DNA of 64,000 nucleotides, taken from Spiribacter halobius. Its GTDB lineage: Bacteria; Pseudomonadota; Gammaproteobacteria; Nitrococcales; Nitrococcaceae. The notes under the pieces are model-generated. The model ran no database searches, was not told the origin of the DNA, and saw only the letters and a list, made by a program, of their open reading frames with translations. The stretch covers positions 2,604,001 through 2,668,000 of the forward strand of contig NZ_CP086615.1 in assembly GCF_020883455.1 (NCBI RefSeq), read 5' to 3'. How positions within the stretch are numbered: position 1 is the first letter of the stretch; each line of letters starts with the position of its first letter. The translations under genes and the position numbers were made by a program. Of this stretch, positions 9,123-18,088 are shown in pieces.

Positions 9123-10571
9123 CTACCCGCGCCGGCGGCGGGCCACCTCGGACTTGAGCTCCTGCATCTGCCGCTCGTAGGCGTCCACGAATGCCTCTCC
9201 GAACAGGCGATTGAAGTAGCCCTCGGTATCCTGGCGGATTTCCCGGAACATCTCGCGGTACTGCTCCCATGGGCGGCGGCGCACCACTCGTCCCAGGACG
9301 GGGCGCTCACCCTGACGGCCGGCGAACAGCGACTCCAGGTGGTCTGGCTCGAAGCGCTCGAGCATCGCGAAGAATGCCTCGCGCATGCCGGCCAGCAACG
9401 CCATCTGGTGAAGCCGCAGGTCGTCGAAGCTGGCACGGAACGCATCCTCCGGACCGAGGTAGTCCGGATTGCGCTTCACCAGCAGGTTGTGGAGGGCGTC
9501 CTCGGCGTCAGTGGAGAACTTCAGAGGGTTGTTGTCCGTAGCCTGGATCAGGGTGACCGGCATCCGGAACTCGTTCTTGACCTCCATGCGCGCCCGCAGC
9601 AGGTCCATCATCCCCTCCACCGCGATTCGCAGCAGCCGGCCGAGCGTCTCGGCGGTCTCTTCGGTGAGGTTCGACGGATCAAGACCCGCGCCGGATAGCA
9701 GCGCGGCCAGCGCGTCGTCGTGAGCCGCCATGCCGCTGCTCCCGGGCACCCCGCCCGCGCCTGCGGAGCTCTCGCGCGGGGTCGGGGCAGCGCCGCCCGG
9801 CCGTGGCCTCGGGGCGGAAGACGCCGGGGGCGGAGATGGTGCATCCGGCTGCCCGCTGGCCGCGCCGTCCGCAGACTCCGGAGCCGCCGGCGCGGACGGG
9901 GACTGGGAAGCGGAATCCGGATTGGCCGGGCCCGACTCACGCCACCAGTCCGTGGGGATCTGGCCGCCCGTGGCAGGCTCGCTGCCTTCGGCCTCTTCGC
10001 GCTCCGCTCGCCCCGGCTCGGGCCGGTCGTGCACCGGGGCCGGCCGGAAGTGCTCTTCCAGGTACGGCGGAGCCCCGTTGGCGGCGGGCGGCGGCGCAGA
10101 TTCCTCCGGCGGTTCCACCGAGCCGCCCAGGAGCTCGAGCGGGTCCGGCGGAGCCATCTCCTGCGACGCCGCGGACAGGGCATCCGCGTCGCCGGGCTCC
10201 TCCTGCGCCCGCCCCGCCGGCTCCGTCCCCCGCGCGTCCGCCGCATCGGCCTCGAAGATGGCGACGCGGATCTCATAGTCGCCGATGAACAGGTGCTGCC
10301 CATCCTCGAGGCGATGCAGCTCGCGGCTGCCTACGCGATGGTTGCGATCGCCAACAAAGGTTCCGTTGGCGCTGGTGTCCTCCAGGTAGAAGGCACCGCC
10401 CACGAAGCGGATACGGGCGTGGCAGCGGGAGATTTCCTGCTGCGGGTCCGGCAGGGTCCAGTCATTGTTGGGTGCACGGCCGATGGTCCCGCCGGCATCC
10501 ATCCAGCAGACGCTGGCGCGCTCACCCAGCGCTTCGGCCTGTGGCCCGATCACCGTCAGGGAGAGCTGCAT
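9123..10571 (-). CDS. tagH: T6SS FHA-domain protein TagH/Fha
   Basis: 482 aa from the chosen ATG at 10571, which has a strong GGAGGGAGGAGG ribosome site upstream; an in-frame start 8 codons earlier lacks one. Residues 25-80 are an FHA domain with the conserved GR (31-32), S48, H51 and NG (69-70) that in this family read a phospho-threonine. Residues 110-285 are a low-complexity Ala/Pro/Glu/Asp linker. Residues 290-482 are the T6SS-specific C-terminal domain (LRIAVEGMMDLLRAR, NNPLKFS, PDYLGPEDAF). Fha proteins bind phosphorylated T6SS components and promote assembly; with the kinase and PP2C genes in the same operon this is the probable reader of the switch, with TssL as likely ligand. The long acidic linker is a noticeable feature. 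Confidence 0.93.
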   Translation of the reverse strand: MQLSLTVIGPQAEALGERASVCWMDAGGTIGRAPNNDWTLPDPQQEISRCHARIRFVGGAFYLEDTSANGTFVGDRNHRVGSRELHRLEDGQHLFIGDYEIRVAIFEADAADARGTEPAGRAQEEPGDADALSAASQEMAPPDPLELLGGSVEPPEESAPPPAANGAPPYLEEHFRPAPVHDRPEPGRAEREEAEGSEPATGGQIPTDWWRESGPANPDSASQSPSAPAAPESADGAASGQPDAPSPPPASSAPRPRPGGAAPTPRESSAGAGGVPGSSGMAAHDDALAALLSGAGLDPSNLTEETAETLGRLLRIAVEGMMDLLRARMEVKNEFRMPVTLIQATDNNPLKFSTDAEDALHNLLVKRNPDYLGPEDAFRASFDDLRLHQMALLAGMREAFFAMLERFEPDHLESLFAGRQGERPVLGRVVRRRPWEQYREMFREIRQDTEGYFNRLFGEAFVDAYERQMQELKSEVARRRRG

Positions 10572-10650
10572 GGCCTGCCTCCTCCCTCCGGGCACCGGCG
10601 CGCGCGCGACGAATCACATCCTTGGCCGGTTCTGGTGCCCGCCGCGACGG

Positions 10651-10932
10651 CTACCCGTCCTGGCGGACGAGTCTCAGGCAGCCCTCCTCCAGGTCCGAAT
10701 ACAGGTAGAGGCCGTCGCGCTCGCCGCCAAGGTCGATGATGACCGGGGTGGGCTCCTCGAAGCGCGAGCGGGCGATGGCCGTCGCTCCCACCTCGTTGAT
10801 GTTGTGGGCTCTGACGTAGTCGTTCCAGCGCCGGGTGTCGCGCTTCTCTATGCGTCCGCCCCGGTGGGCCGCCTCCCGCAGCAGCTGGCGAAAGCTGTAG
10901 TAGTCGACCTCGACCATCCTTGCGCGCGCCAT
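10651..10932 (-). CDS. Small unknown protein inside the T6SS operon
   Basis: 93 aa, or 88 aa if the second Met at 10917 is used. I do not recognise a family. The sequence is charged, has no signal peptide or membrane segment, and reads as mixed alpha/beta: an N-terminal DYYSFRQLLREA helix, a middle with RRWNDYVRAHNINEVG, and a C-terminal VIIDLGGERDGLYLY. Coding support is its place in the gap between clpV and tagH on the same strand, and a frame that fills most of that gap. No strong ribosome site is seen for either start. It could be a T6SS accessory protein or an unrelated insert; the sequence alone does not decide. Confidence 0.55.
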   Translation of the reverse strand: MARARMVEVDYYSFRQLLREAAHRGGRIEKRDTRRWNDYVRAHNINEVGATAIARSRFEEPTPVIIDLGGERDGLYLYSDLEEGCLRLVRQDG

Positions 10933-11048
10933 ATAATGTTCCGGAAAACCTCGGCTGCGGCCTGAAATGCGGCGCCCGATGCCCTGAACAAGGCTCGCTC
11001 AGCAGCCCCCCGGCGTCAAGCGCGCCCACGGCCAGCAAGCTCCGGCGC

Positions 11049-13823
11049 TCACTCGAACGCATAGGTGAACTCCGCGTCCGTCACGTCCACATGCACCCGG
11101 CGGATCGGCCGGTGGTCGATCAGGCGCCCGAGGAACTCGCGGCTCAGGTCCGGCAACAGGCTGTTGGTGAGGATGGCGTCGATCATCCGCCCGCCGCTCT
11201 CAAGCTCGGTACAGCGCGCAAGCACCTGGTCGACCACCGCCTCCTCGTAGCTGAAGGGCACCTCGTGATTGTCCTGCACGCGGGCCGCAATGCGATCGAG
11301 CTGCAGGCGGATGATGTCTCGCAGCATGTCGTCGCCGAGCGGGTAGTAGGGAACGGTGACGATGCGACCGAGCAGCGCAGGCGGAAACACCCGCAGCAGC
11401 GGCTCGCGCAGTGCACGGGTCAGCTCGGCAGCGTCAGGGCGCTGCTGCCCGTCGCCGCAGGCGCGCATGATCAGCTCGGTACCGACATTCGTGGTCAGGA
11501 TGATCAGGGTGTTCTTGAAGTCGATCAGCCGTCCTTCGCCATCCTCCATCCAGCCCTTGTCGAAGACCTGGAAGAAGATCTCGTGGACGTCCGGGTGGGC
11601 CTTCTCCACCTCGTCGAGGAGCACCACGCTGTACGGGCGCCGGCGCACCGCCTCGGTGAGCACCCCGCCCTCGCCGTAGCCCACGTATCCCGGCGGCGCG
11701 CCCTTCAGCGTCGAGACCGTGTGCGCCTCCTGGAACTCGCTCATGTTGATGGTGATGACGTTGTGCTCACCACCGTAGAGCGTCTCCGCGAGCGCGAGCG
11801 CGGTCTCCGTCTTGCCGACTCCGGACGGCCCGGCGAGCATGAACACGCCCACGGGCTTGCCGGGGTTATCCAGATTCGCGCGCGCCGTCTGCACGCGTCG
11901 CGCGATCATCGCAAGCGCATGGTCCTGGCCCTTGACCCGCTCCGACAGGCGCTCGGACAGCGAGAGGACGGCCGCGATCTCGTCTCGTACCATCCGCCCG
12001 ACCGGAATGCCCGTCCAGTCCGCGACCACGGAGGCGACGGCCTGCGCGTCAACGCTCGGCAGGATCAGCGGCCGCTCGCCCTGCAGGTCCTCGAGCTCGG
12101 CCTGGAGCTCGCGCAGCCGCGCAACCATGCCCTCGGTGGTCTCCGGGGTCTGCTGCCCACCGCTTTCCTCACCGGCCACGCCGGTGTCGTCGCCACCTGC
12201 CGCCGGGCTCGGCGCATCGCCGCTGCCGGCCGCGGCGGCCTCGTCGGCCGCGGCCGCCGAACCGGCCCGCTCGCGCAGCGCCGCGCGCAGCTCGAGAATG
12301 CGGTCGACCACGGACTTCTCCCGCTGCCAGGCCTCCTCCAGCCCGGCGAGGCGCTCCCGTTCCTCGGCAACGGCCTGCCGCAGGCCGGGCTCGCGGTCCC
12401 CGGTATCCATGCCCACCGTCTGTTCGCGGCCGATGATCTCGAGCTCCGTTTCCAGTGCCTCGATGCGGCGTCGGCTGTCCTCCACCTCCGCAGGCACCCC
12501 GTGCTGGCTCACCGCCACCCGGGCGCATGCGGTGTCCAGCAGGCTCACGGCCTTGTCCGGGAGCTGCCGTGCCGGTATATAGCGGCTCGAGAGGCGTACC
12601 GCTGCCGTCAGCGCCTCGTCGCGCAGCTGCACCCGGTGATGCTGCTCCAGCGCGGAAGCCATGGAGCGGATCATCGCGGCCGCCCGCTCCTCGTCCGGCT
12701 CCTGCACCTGCACGGCCTGGAAGCGGCGGCTTAGCGCCGGGTCCTTCTCGATGTACTTCTTGTACTCGGTCCACGTGGTGGCGCCGATGGTGCGCAGTGT
12801 CCCCCGGGCGAGCGCCGGCTTGAGCAGGTTGGCCGCGTCGCCAGTGCCCGCCGCGCCGCCGGCGCCGATCAGCGTATGCGCCTCGTCGATGAAGAGAATG
12901 ATCGGGCGCTCCGAGCCCTGGACCTCGTCGATCACCTGGCGCAGGCGGTTCTCGAACTCGCCCTTGACGCTCGCGCCGGCCTGCAGCAGGCCGACATCGA
13001 GGGCGCGCAGGCTCACCTCGCGCAGTGGCGGCGGCACGTCTCCGGTCGCGATGCGGCGGGCGAACCCTTCGGCCACCGCGGTCTTGCCGACCCCCGCCTC
13101 CCCGGTGAGGATCGGGTTGTTCTGGCGCCGACGCATGAGGATGTCGATCATCTGGCGGATTTCCTCGTCCCGCCCGACCACCGGATCGATCCGCCCCGCC
13201 CGGGCCTGCTCGGTGAGGTCGATGGTGAAGCGCTGCAGCGCCTCCTGGCGGCCCGCGGGCCCGCCCCGGGCCGCTTCCGCAGGCTCGCCGCCGGCGGCCG
13301 CCGCGTCCTGGCCGATGCGGGTGCCGTCGCTCGCCGCCTGGGCGGCCTCCGGCGAGTCTCCGAGAATGTCGTCCCACTCCTCGATCAGCTGATCGACGCG
13401 GATCCTGCCGAACTCCGCGGAGATCGCCGGCAGCAGGCTGCGCAGCCCGGGACTCTTGAGCAGGCCAACGAGCAGGTGTCCGGTGCGCACGCTCGAGTCG
13501 CCGAAGCGCAGCGAAGCCCAGACCCAGGCGCGCTCCACCGCGTCCTCCACGTGCGAGGAGAGGTCCGAGACCGAGCTCGCCCCCCGTGGCAGGGAGTCCA
13601 GGCTGCGCGTGATATCACGGGCCAGCCGGGACGGATCGAGCTCGAAGCGCCCCACCACACGGTGGAGGTCGGAATCCTGGAGCTGGAGAATCTGGTTGAG
13701 CCAGTGCGCCAGCTCGACGTAGGGATTCCCCCGCATCCGGCAGAATACGGTGGCGCTGTCGATTGCCTGGTAGGCGAGGCTATCCAGCTTCCCGAACAGC
13801 GCCGCGCGACTGATCTCCGCCAC
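11049..13823 (-). CDS. clpV: T6SS sheath-disassembly ATPase ClpV (TssH)
   Basis: 924 aa AAA+ disaggregase that recycles contracted TssB/TssC sheaths. Residues 1-150 are the ClpV N-domain (ISRAALFGKLDSLAY, GNPYVELAHWL). The first AAA+ module has Walker A GEAGVGKT (241-248) and Walker B ILFIDEAH; a coiled-coil middle domain spans roughly 430-570 and includes an Ala/Asp-rich insert; the second AAA+ module has GPSGVGKT and VVLLDEVEKAHPD. The start is a GTG at 13823 with a GAGGAGGGG site before it, placing it 44 nt inside the end of tssG, so translation is probably coupled. The T6SS-type N-domain and the location separate it from ClpB. Confidence 0.95.
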   Translation of the reverse strand: MAEISRAALFGKLDSLAYQAIDSATVFCRMRGNPYVELAHWLNQILQLQDSDLHRVVGRFELDPSRLARDITRSLDSLPRGASSVSDLSSHVEDAVERAWVWASLRFGDSSVRTGHLLVGLLKSPGLRSLLPAISAEFGRIRVDQLIEEWDDILGDSPEAAQAASDGTRIGQDAAAAGGEPAEAARGGPAGRQEALQRFTIDLTEQARAGRIDPVVGRDEEIRQMIDILMRRRQNNPILTGEAGVGKTAVAEGFARRIATGDVPPPLREVSLRALDVGLLQAGASVKGEFENRLRQVIDEVQGSERPIILFIDEAHTLIGAGGAAGTGDAANLLKPALARGTLRTIGATTWTEYKKYIEKDPALSRRFQAVQVQEPDEERAAAMIRSMASALEQHHRVQLRDEALTAAVRLSSRYIPARQLPDKAVSLLDTACARVAVSQHGVPAEVEDSRRRIEALETELEIIGREQTVGMDTGDREPGLRQAVAEERERLAGLEEAWQREKSVVDRILELRAALRERAGSAAAADEAAAAGSGDAPSPAAGGDDTGVAGEESGGQQTPETTEGMVARLRELQAELEDLQGERPLILPSVDAQAVASVVADWTGIPVGRMVRDEIAAVLSLSERLSERVKGQDHALAMIARRVQTARANLDNPGKPVGVFMLAGPSGVGKTETALALAETLYGGEHNVITINMSEFQEAHTVSTLKGAPPGYVGYGEGGVLTEAVRRRPYSVVLLDEVEKAHPDVHEIFFQVFDKGWMEDGEGRLIDFKNTLIILTTNVGTELIMRACGDGQQRPDAAELTRALREPLLRVFPPALLGRIVTVPYYPLGDDMLRDIIRLQLDRIAARVQDNHEVPFSYEEAVVDQVLARCTELESGGRMIDAILTNSLLPDLSREFLGRLIDHRPIRRVHVDVTDAEFTYAFE

Positions 13824-14889
13824 GGCTACCCCTCCTCGATGTCCATCGGTCCGTGGTGTCCGCTCTCGGCCGGGTCGCTTCCAGTGAACCGCGAATGACC
13901 GTCCCGCGTGCTTCCGCGCCGCGCACCGTTCCCAGCCAGCTGGTCCAGCCCAGGCGCGCGCCGCGCGCCAGGCGCAGCGGCGGCGCCTCTTCCGCGCGCA
14001 TGCTCAGGGCGACATCCCAGGTCAGCTCGTCCCCCAGGTAGGCGCGTACCAGGTCGACCAGGTCCCCGAGTGCCGGGCCACCGGGCAGGAAGCCCTCGAA
14101 GCTGGTCCGCGTCAGCGGGCCGATGGCGATGCGGAAGCTGAACTGGCACTGCCAGGAGCGCCGCCCGAGATTGGCGCTGCGCCCGAGGCCGTTGCCGGCA
14201 TCCCGCCCGAGGGCGAGCCGCTCGCCGGGCGGGATTTCCAGCCAGCGCGGTTGGAAGGGTTCGATGCGGCAGGGCATGCCGAAGTAGTCGGTGAGGATGT
14301 CCTCCAGGCCTTCCGCCGAGCGCGCCGCCGGCGCGAAACGCCCGGCGCGGCAGAGTCGTGCCTGGTCCCCTGCCCCATCGCGTCCCTGCAGCGCCGGCGT
14401 GCCCGTGCCGATCAGCGAGCCGACATAGTCGGCGAACCGGTCCTGCTCCGGCCGGTCGCGCTGGGTCGTCGGACGTGCATCGGCCCAGGCCCGGTAGAAC
14501 AGGGTCGCCAGCCGGTGCTGGAAGGCGTTCACGAACTCGGTGAACGTCGGGTCGCGCTCCTGGCGCAGGCGCTCGTCGGCGTACTCCGTGAGGTGCAGGG
14601 GTAGGGGGCCATTGGGCCCGAACAGACCGAACGACTCGCACTCGACGCGATGTGGCGTCCCCGGGCGGAAAGCCGTCACCTCGCCCGGCGCGAACCGCAG
14701 CGTCGGCCGCTGCGCGATGCGCACCGGGTCCTCCGCGGGCCGCCGCGAGTGCCCGAGCCGCGGCATCGCCGGGTGGGCCGTTTCCACCACGCGCAGCGCC
14801 GCGAACAGGGTATACCTGTATGGCCGCTGCTCGAGGTCGCGCAGCGCCGGCCTCAGAGAGTCAGCCGCTGACCTGTCCGTACCGGCCAT
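13780..14889 (-). CDS. tssG: T6SS baseplate subunit TssG
   Basis: 369 aa. Recognised by the start LEQRPYRYTLFAALRVVE, by GLFGPNGPLPLHLTEYA, by LATLFYRAWADARP and by the typical closing LGWTSWLG near residue 325. TssG forms the TssE-F-G wedge of the baseplate with its neighbours. About 40 residues (Arg/Gly/Ser-rich) follow the normal end of the family and are encoded where the frame runs 44 nt into clpV, so the tail may be a by-product of a lost stop codon rather than functional. The start overlaps the end of tssF by 37 nt. Confidence 0.93.
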   Translation of the reverse strand: MAGTDRSAADSLRPALRDLEQRPYRYTLFAALRVVETAHPAMPRLGHSRRPAEDPVRIAQRPTLRFAPGEVTAFRPGTPHRVECESFGLFGPNGPLPLHLTEYADERLRQERDPTFTEFVNAFQHRLATLFYRAWADARPTTQRDRPEQDRFADYVGSLIGTGTPALQGRDGAGDQARLCRAGRFAPAARSAEGLEDILTDYFGMPCRIEPFQPRWLEIPPGERLALGRDAGNGLGRSANLGRRSWQCQFSFRIAIGPLTRTSFEGFLPGGPALGDLVDLVRAYLGDELTWDVALSMRAEEAPPLRLARGARLGWTSWLGTVRGAEARGTVIRGSLEATRPRADTTDRWTSRRGSRGGDQSRGAVREAG

Positions 14890-16724
14890 CGCATGACCTC
14901 GCCCCTGTCCTCGAGCTCTACCACTGTCTGGGTGAACGAATTGATGGAGACGTACTTCGCGAAGAACCGCTCCAGCACGGCACCGAGCAGGAAGCTGCCG
15001 ACGCCGGTGAATGCCGCCTCGTCGAAGCGAAGCCTTACCTCGAGCCCGTTGCCGAAGCAGATCGGCCCCGACACCGGCATGCGCCGGACCGCGGCGCGCG
15101 ACGACACCGAGCGTACCCCCTCCACGTGCCGTGCCAGCGCGTCGCGCGAATCGACATAGAGCGCCAGCATCTCGCGCAGCGCAGCGGCGCCGGTCTCCGC
15201 GTCCTGGTCCATGAGGGACAGGTAATTGAGGGAGAGCTGGCTGATCAGCCGCCAGACCGTGTCGCCCGCCTGGAAGGCGCCGCGCGGCCGGGTCGGCCCG
15301 GCCAGGACCCGCAGCGACGACACGGGTGCAGCGCTCTCCATGGTGAAATCCGTCGCTCCCTTGCCCAGCGGCATCTGCAGCGGGAGGTCACGGTTGCTGC
15401 ACAGCGTGCGCACCTCCAGCTGCCGCAGGTCCTCCGCAAACGGTGCGTTGTCCGTGTCGACGATGCTCAGGAAGCACTCGCTGCCGAGATAGCTCGACCG
15501 CGCACCTTCGCGCCGCTGCCGTGCCGAGAACTGGCGCGGACGCCGCTGCACGGAGAAGAACGCCGTGCCCTCACGGGCGGGGCGGTGATGCGTGAGCTGA
15601 TAGAAGGGGTGGAACTCGCGCCGGTCCTCGGGTGAGCGGCCGAAACCGGTGACGCCCTCGACCGCGTAGACCTCGAAATCCATGGGCCGGTTGCGATCGG
15701 GGACGACGTGAAACTCGGGCTGCGCGGGGTCGACGTGGATGCGATCGGCGGTGAGCGGAAAAAGATTCACCGCCGGCACGGCAAACAGCCGGAACTGCTT
15801 GGGCTGCAGCGCATGCTCGACCCGCGTATCGCCCCGTTCCAGGCAGATCGTGAGCTCGAGACGACTGCCACTGAGCCGGCGGAGCGCTTGCTGCAGCCCC
15901 GTGATCTCGAAGAAGAGAAACCGTGCAGGGAACGCGAAGTACTCCTGCAGCAGCCGATAGCCGTCGAACGAGCGCCGGGACGGCGGCAGCAGCGCCTCCT
16001 CGCGCTCGAACCCCACCTGCCGCAGATTCTCCCGCGATAGCCAGAGCGGCGCATCGTTCCCGGGATCACCGCGGACGTAGCAGCCGAGCCCGTTACCGAG
16101 CACCTGCTCGTAGAGGTTCATCGGGATCTCGTCGCTGCCGTGCAGAAACACCGGCAGTCGGTCCAGTGCGAGATCCGCGACTCCGAGCCCCGCCGTCACC
16201 TCGAGCTGGAGCTGCAGCGCCGCCTTCACGCCCCGGCGGACCGGCAGGCCGGCGGCGGCCACCGCGCCGGCGCTCGCCAGGTAGCGGGTGTCGGTCACGC
16301 GCAGTGGCCAGAGCGTGATGTCATGCGCGGTGCGGTATTCGCAGGCGGTCCGGTCGCCCTTGGCGAGGACGCTTCGCAGAACGCTGCCGCGCGGCACCGT
16401 GTACCCCTCCGCCAGTGCCCCTTCCGCGAGGTCCGGTGCAAGCTCCGCCACCACCATCGACGGCACGGGGCGTGCCAGTGGGGGATGGATCAGCTCGAGC
16501 AGGCTGCGGCTCAGCTCCGGGAACTGCTCGTCGAGCTTCAGCTGGACCCGCGCGGTGAGAAAGGCCACTCCCTCGAGCAGCCGCTCCACGTACGGATCGG
16601 CGCACTCGAAGCCGTCCAGGCCGAGCCGGCCGGCGATCTTGGGATACTCGCGCGCAAACTCGCCCCCGATTTCGCGCAGGTAGCGCAGCTCCTCCTCGTA
16701 GAGTCGCAGCAGGCGGGCATCCAC
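14853..16724 (-). CDS. tssF: T6SS baseplate subunit TssF
   Basis: 623 aa, the usual size. The N-terminus (LRLYEEELRYLREIGGEFA, then ADPYVERLLEGVAFLTARV) is the hallmark of TssF; later conserved parts include FFEITGLQQ, the FHPFYQLTHH region and TDRFFAKYVSINSFTQT-like end (here ERFFAKYVSINSFTQTV). The start is a GTG at 16724 that shares its G with the TAG stop of tssE and follows a GGAGGGAGG site, so the two are translationally coupled. TssF and two... TssG with TssE build the baseplate wedge around VgrG. No oddity seen. Confidence 0.94.
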   Translation of the reverse strand: MDARLLRLYEEELRYLREIGGEFAREYPKIAGRLGLDGFECADPYVERLLEGVAFLTARVQLKLDEQFPELSRSLLELIHPPLARPVPSMVVAELAPDLAEGALAEGYTVPRGSVLRSVLAKGDRTACEYRTAHDITLWPLRVTDTRYLASAGAVAAAGLPVRRGVKAALQLQLEVTAGLGVADLALDRLPVFLHGSDEIPMNLYEQVLGNGLGCYVRGDPGNDAPLWLSRENLRQVGFEREEALLPPSRRSFDGYRLLQEYFAFPARFLFFEITGLQQALRRLSGSRLELTICLERGDTRVEHALQPKQFRLFAVPAVNLFPLTADRIHVDPAQPEFHVVPDRNRPMDFEVYAVEGVTGFGRSPEDRREFHPFYQLTHHRPAREGTAFFSVQRRPRQFSARQRREGARSSYLGSECFLSIVDTDNAPFAEDLRQLEVRTLCSNRDLPLQMPLGKGATDFTMESAAPVSSLRVLAGPTRPRGAFQAGDTVWRLISQLSLNYLSLMDQDAETGAAALREMLALYVDSRDALARHVEGVRSVSSRAAVRRMPVSGPICFGNGLEVRLRFDEAAFTGVGSFLLGAVLERFFAKYVSINSFTQTVVELEDRGEVMRWPVRTGQRLTL

Positions 16725-17494
16725 TAGGCACCTCCCTCCGCCGCGCCACGGACCGTGACGGCGGCCGCCTCGAGGTCCAGCTCGGTGCGCAGCGAAAGAT
16801 GCTGCGGTGAGGGTTGCCCCCAGAGGTCCGCCTCGATGAGGAAGGCAAGGGTGTTGCCGCGCCCGGCCTCACCGGCCTGCGGAGTCACCCGGATGTCGCG
16901 CAGGCGTGGCTCGAAGACCTCGATCGCGCCGCGAATGGCCGCCGCGATCTGCTCGACATCCGCACCGGAGATGGTGGTCCCGGCGAGCTCGGGAATACCG
17001 TAGTTGAGCACCGAACGCCGTATCTGCGGATACGCCTCGAGGGGCACCAGCGAGGCCAGGTGGCCGGTGTTGAGCAACCAGGCGAGGTCCCGCATCACCG
17101 ACTCCTTGAGCTGCCGCGCGGAGATCACGCGATCCTGCTGCGACTCGCTGGTGTTCGGGATCAGCTGCCGCCGGGCCACGGTCGCCAGCTCCCTTACCGC
17201 GACCTCGGGCGCCTCCCGGCGCGGCCGGAAGGTGTGATCCAGCAGCCTTCGAACGCGCCACGTACCGGGCGCGCCCTCGTAAACCGCTACCGGACGGTCG
17301 CCGTCCACGCGCTCGGCCACCAGCGTGAACTCGTGCGCCTCCATCAGACGCTGGAAGTCGCCCGGTCGCAGGCCGGCCCGCTCGAGCGCTTCCTCCTGCA
17401 GCACCAGCTCTACACGCTCGCGGAAACGCGTGCGGTCGGTCAGCCGGTCGATGAGGGACGGCTGCAGTCGCTCCTGTGTAGTCAACTCGGCCAT
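16724..17494 (-). CDS. tssE: T6SS baseplate subunit TssE with an internal insertion
   Basis: 256 aa from the ATG at 17494 (an in-frame start 6 codons upstream is less likely). TssE is a gp25-like wedge protein that starts sheath polymerisation and is normally about 130-180 aa. The opening ERLQPSLIDRLTD and the gp25 core (SARQLKESVMRDLAWLLNTG, ISGADVEQIAAAIRGAIEVFEPRL) are standard, but about 90 extra residues lie between them (roughly residues 22-112), predicted mixed alpha/beta with DFQRLMEAHEF and a basic VRRLLDHTFRPRRE. Reading frame and codon use are continuous through the insert, so it is not a frameshift. Its function is unknown. The gene follows hcp by 70 nt. Confidence 0.9.
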   Translation of the reverse strand: MAELTTQERLQPSLIDRLTDRTRFRERVELVLQEEALERAGLRPGDFQRLMEAHEFTLVAERVDGDRPVAVYEGAPGTWRVRRLLDHTFRPRREAPEVAVRELATVARRQLIPNTSESQQDRVISARQLKESVMRDLAWLLNTGHLASLVPLEAYPQIRRSVLNYGIPELAGTTISGADVEQIAAAIRGAIEVFEPRLRDIRVTPQAGEAGRGNTLAFLIEADLWGQPSPQHLSLRTELDLEAAAVTVRGAAEGGA

Positions 17495-17564
17495 GGCTGC
17501 CGACCCACGCACTCACCGTCGCGGCCATGCCGCAGGCGCAGTGAGCCGCGACGGTCACCTGTGG

Positions 17565-18047
17565 CTACTTCTCGGCGTTCTCCTCGATGCTCCAGGCGAA
17601 GTCGATGGCCGCGTCGCCGGTGCCGTCGTCCTTCTGCGGCGTGTAGCTGATCTTGAACTCCGCGAAGTTGAGCGCGACGGTCTCCATGAGGCGATCCTCA
17701 TTGCCGCTGTTGCCGCCGACATTGATGCTCGCCACCAGGATCTTCTTCAGCTCGATGACCAGGTACTCGAGCTGCTCGCCACCCGCCTTGCGTACCGTGA
17801 GCTTGCCGCTCTCGAAGTGCTTGCCGCTGGCCAGGTTCTTCCACAGTGTCGGTGAGGCCTTGTCGACATACTTCGCTACCGAGATGTCGCCAAAGCTCGC
17901 CTTGCCGGTGCCGCCGCCCCCGCCGCTGTGCATGGTGCCGGGCTGACTGGCGCCCCATGACCAGTTGACCACCTCGATGGCATCGGCATGCTGTGCATCC
18001 TTGGATTCGCCGTCCACACCCTCGATCTTGAGAAAGCAGTCGAACAT
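17565..18047 (-). CDS. hcp: T6SS tube protein Hcp (TssD)
   Basis: 160 aa from the ATG at 18047, which has a near-perfect AAGGAGA ribosome site; longer upstream starts lack one. Hcp stacks as hexameric rings to form the inner tube. Family marks are MFDCFLKIEGVDGES at the start, VVNWSWGASQP, the SFGDISVAKYVDKASP block and the closing FAWSIEENAE. Length matches Hcp1-type proteins. It lies 103 nt after tssC and 70 nt before tssE. The gap before it holds a hairpin and a tandem repeat (18089-18116), which may give hcp its own mRNA level; Hcp is needed in large excess. Confidence 0.96.
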   Translation of the reverse strand: MFDCFLKIEGVDGESKDAQHADAIEVVNWSWGASQPGTMHSGGGGGTGKASFGDISVAKYVDKASPTLWKNLASGKHFESGKLTVRKAGGEQLEYLVIELKKILVASINVGGNSGNEDRLMETVALNFAEFKISYTPQKDDGTGDAAIDFAWSIEENAEK

Positions 18048-18088
18048 TGTTTCTCTCCTTCTCCGCTGCGCTGCCGCGCCCTGTTCCC

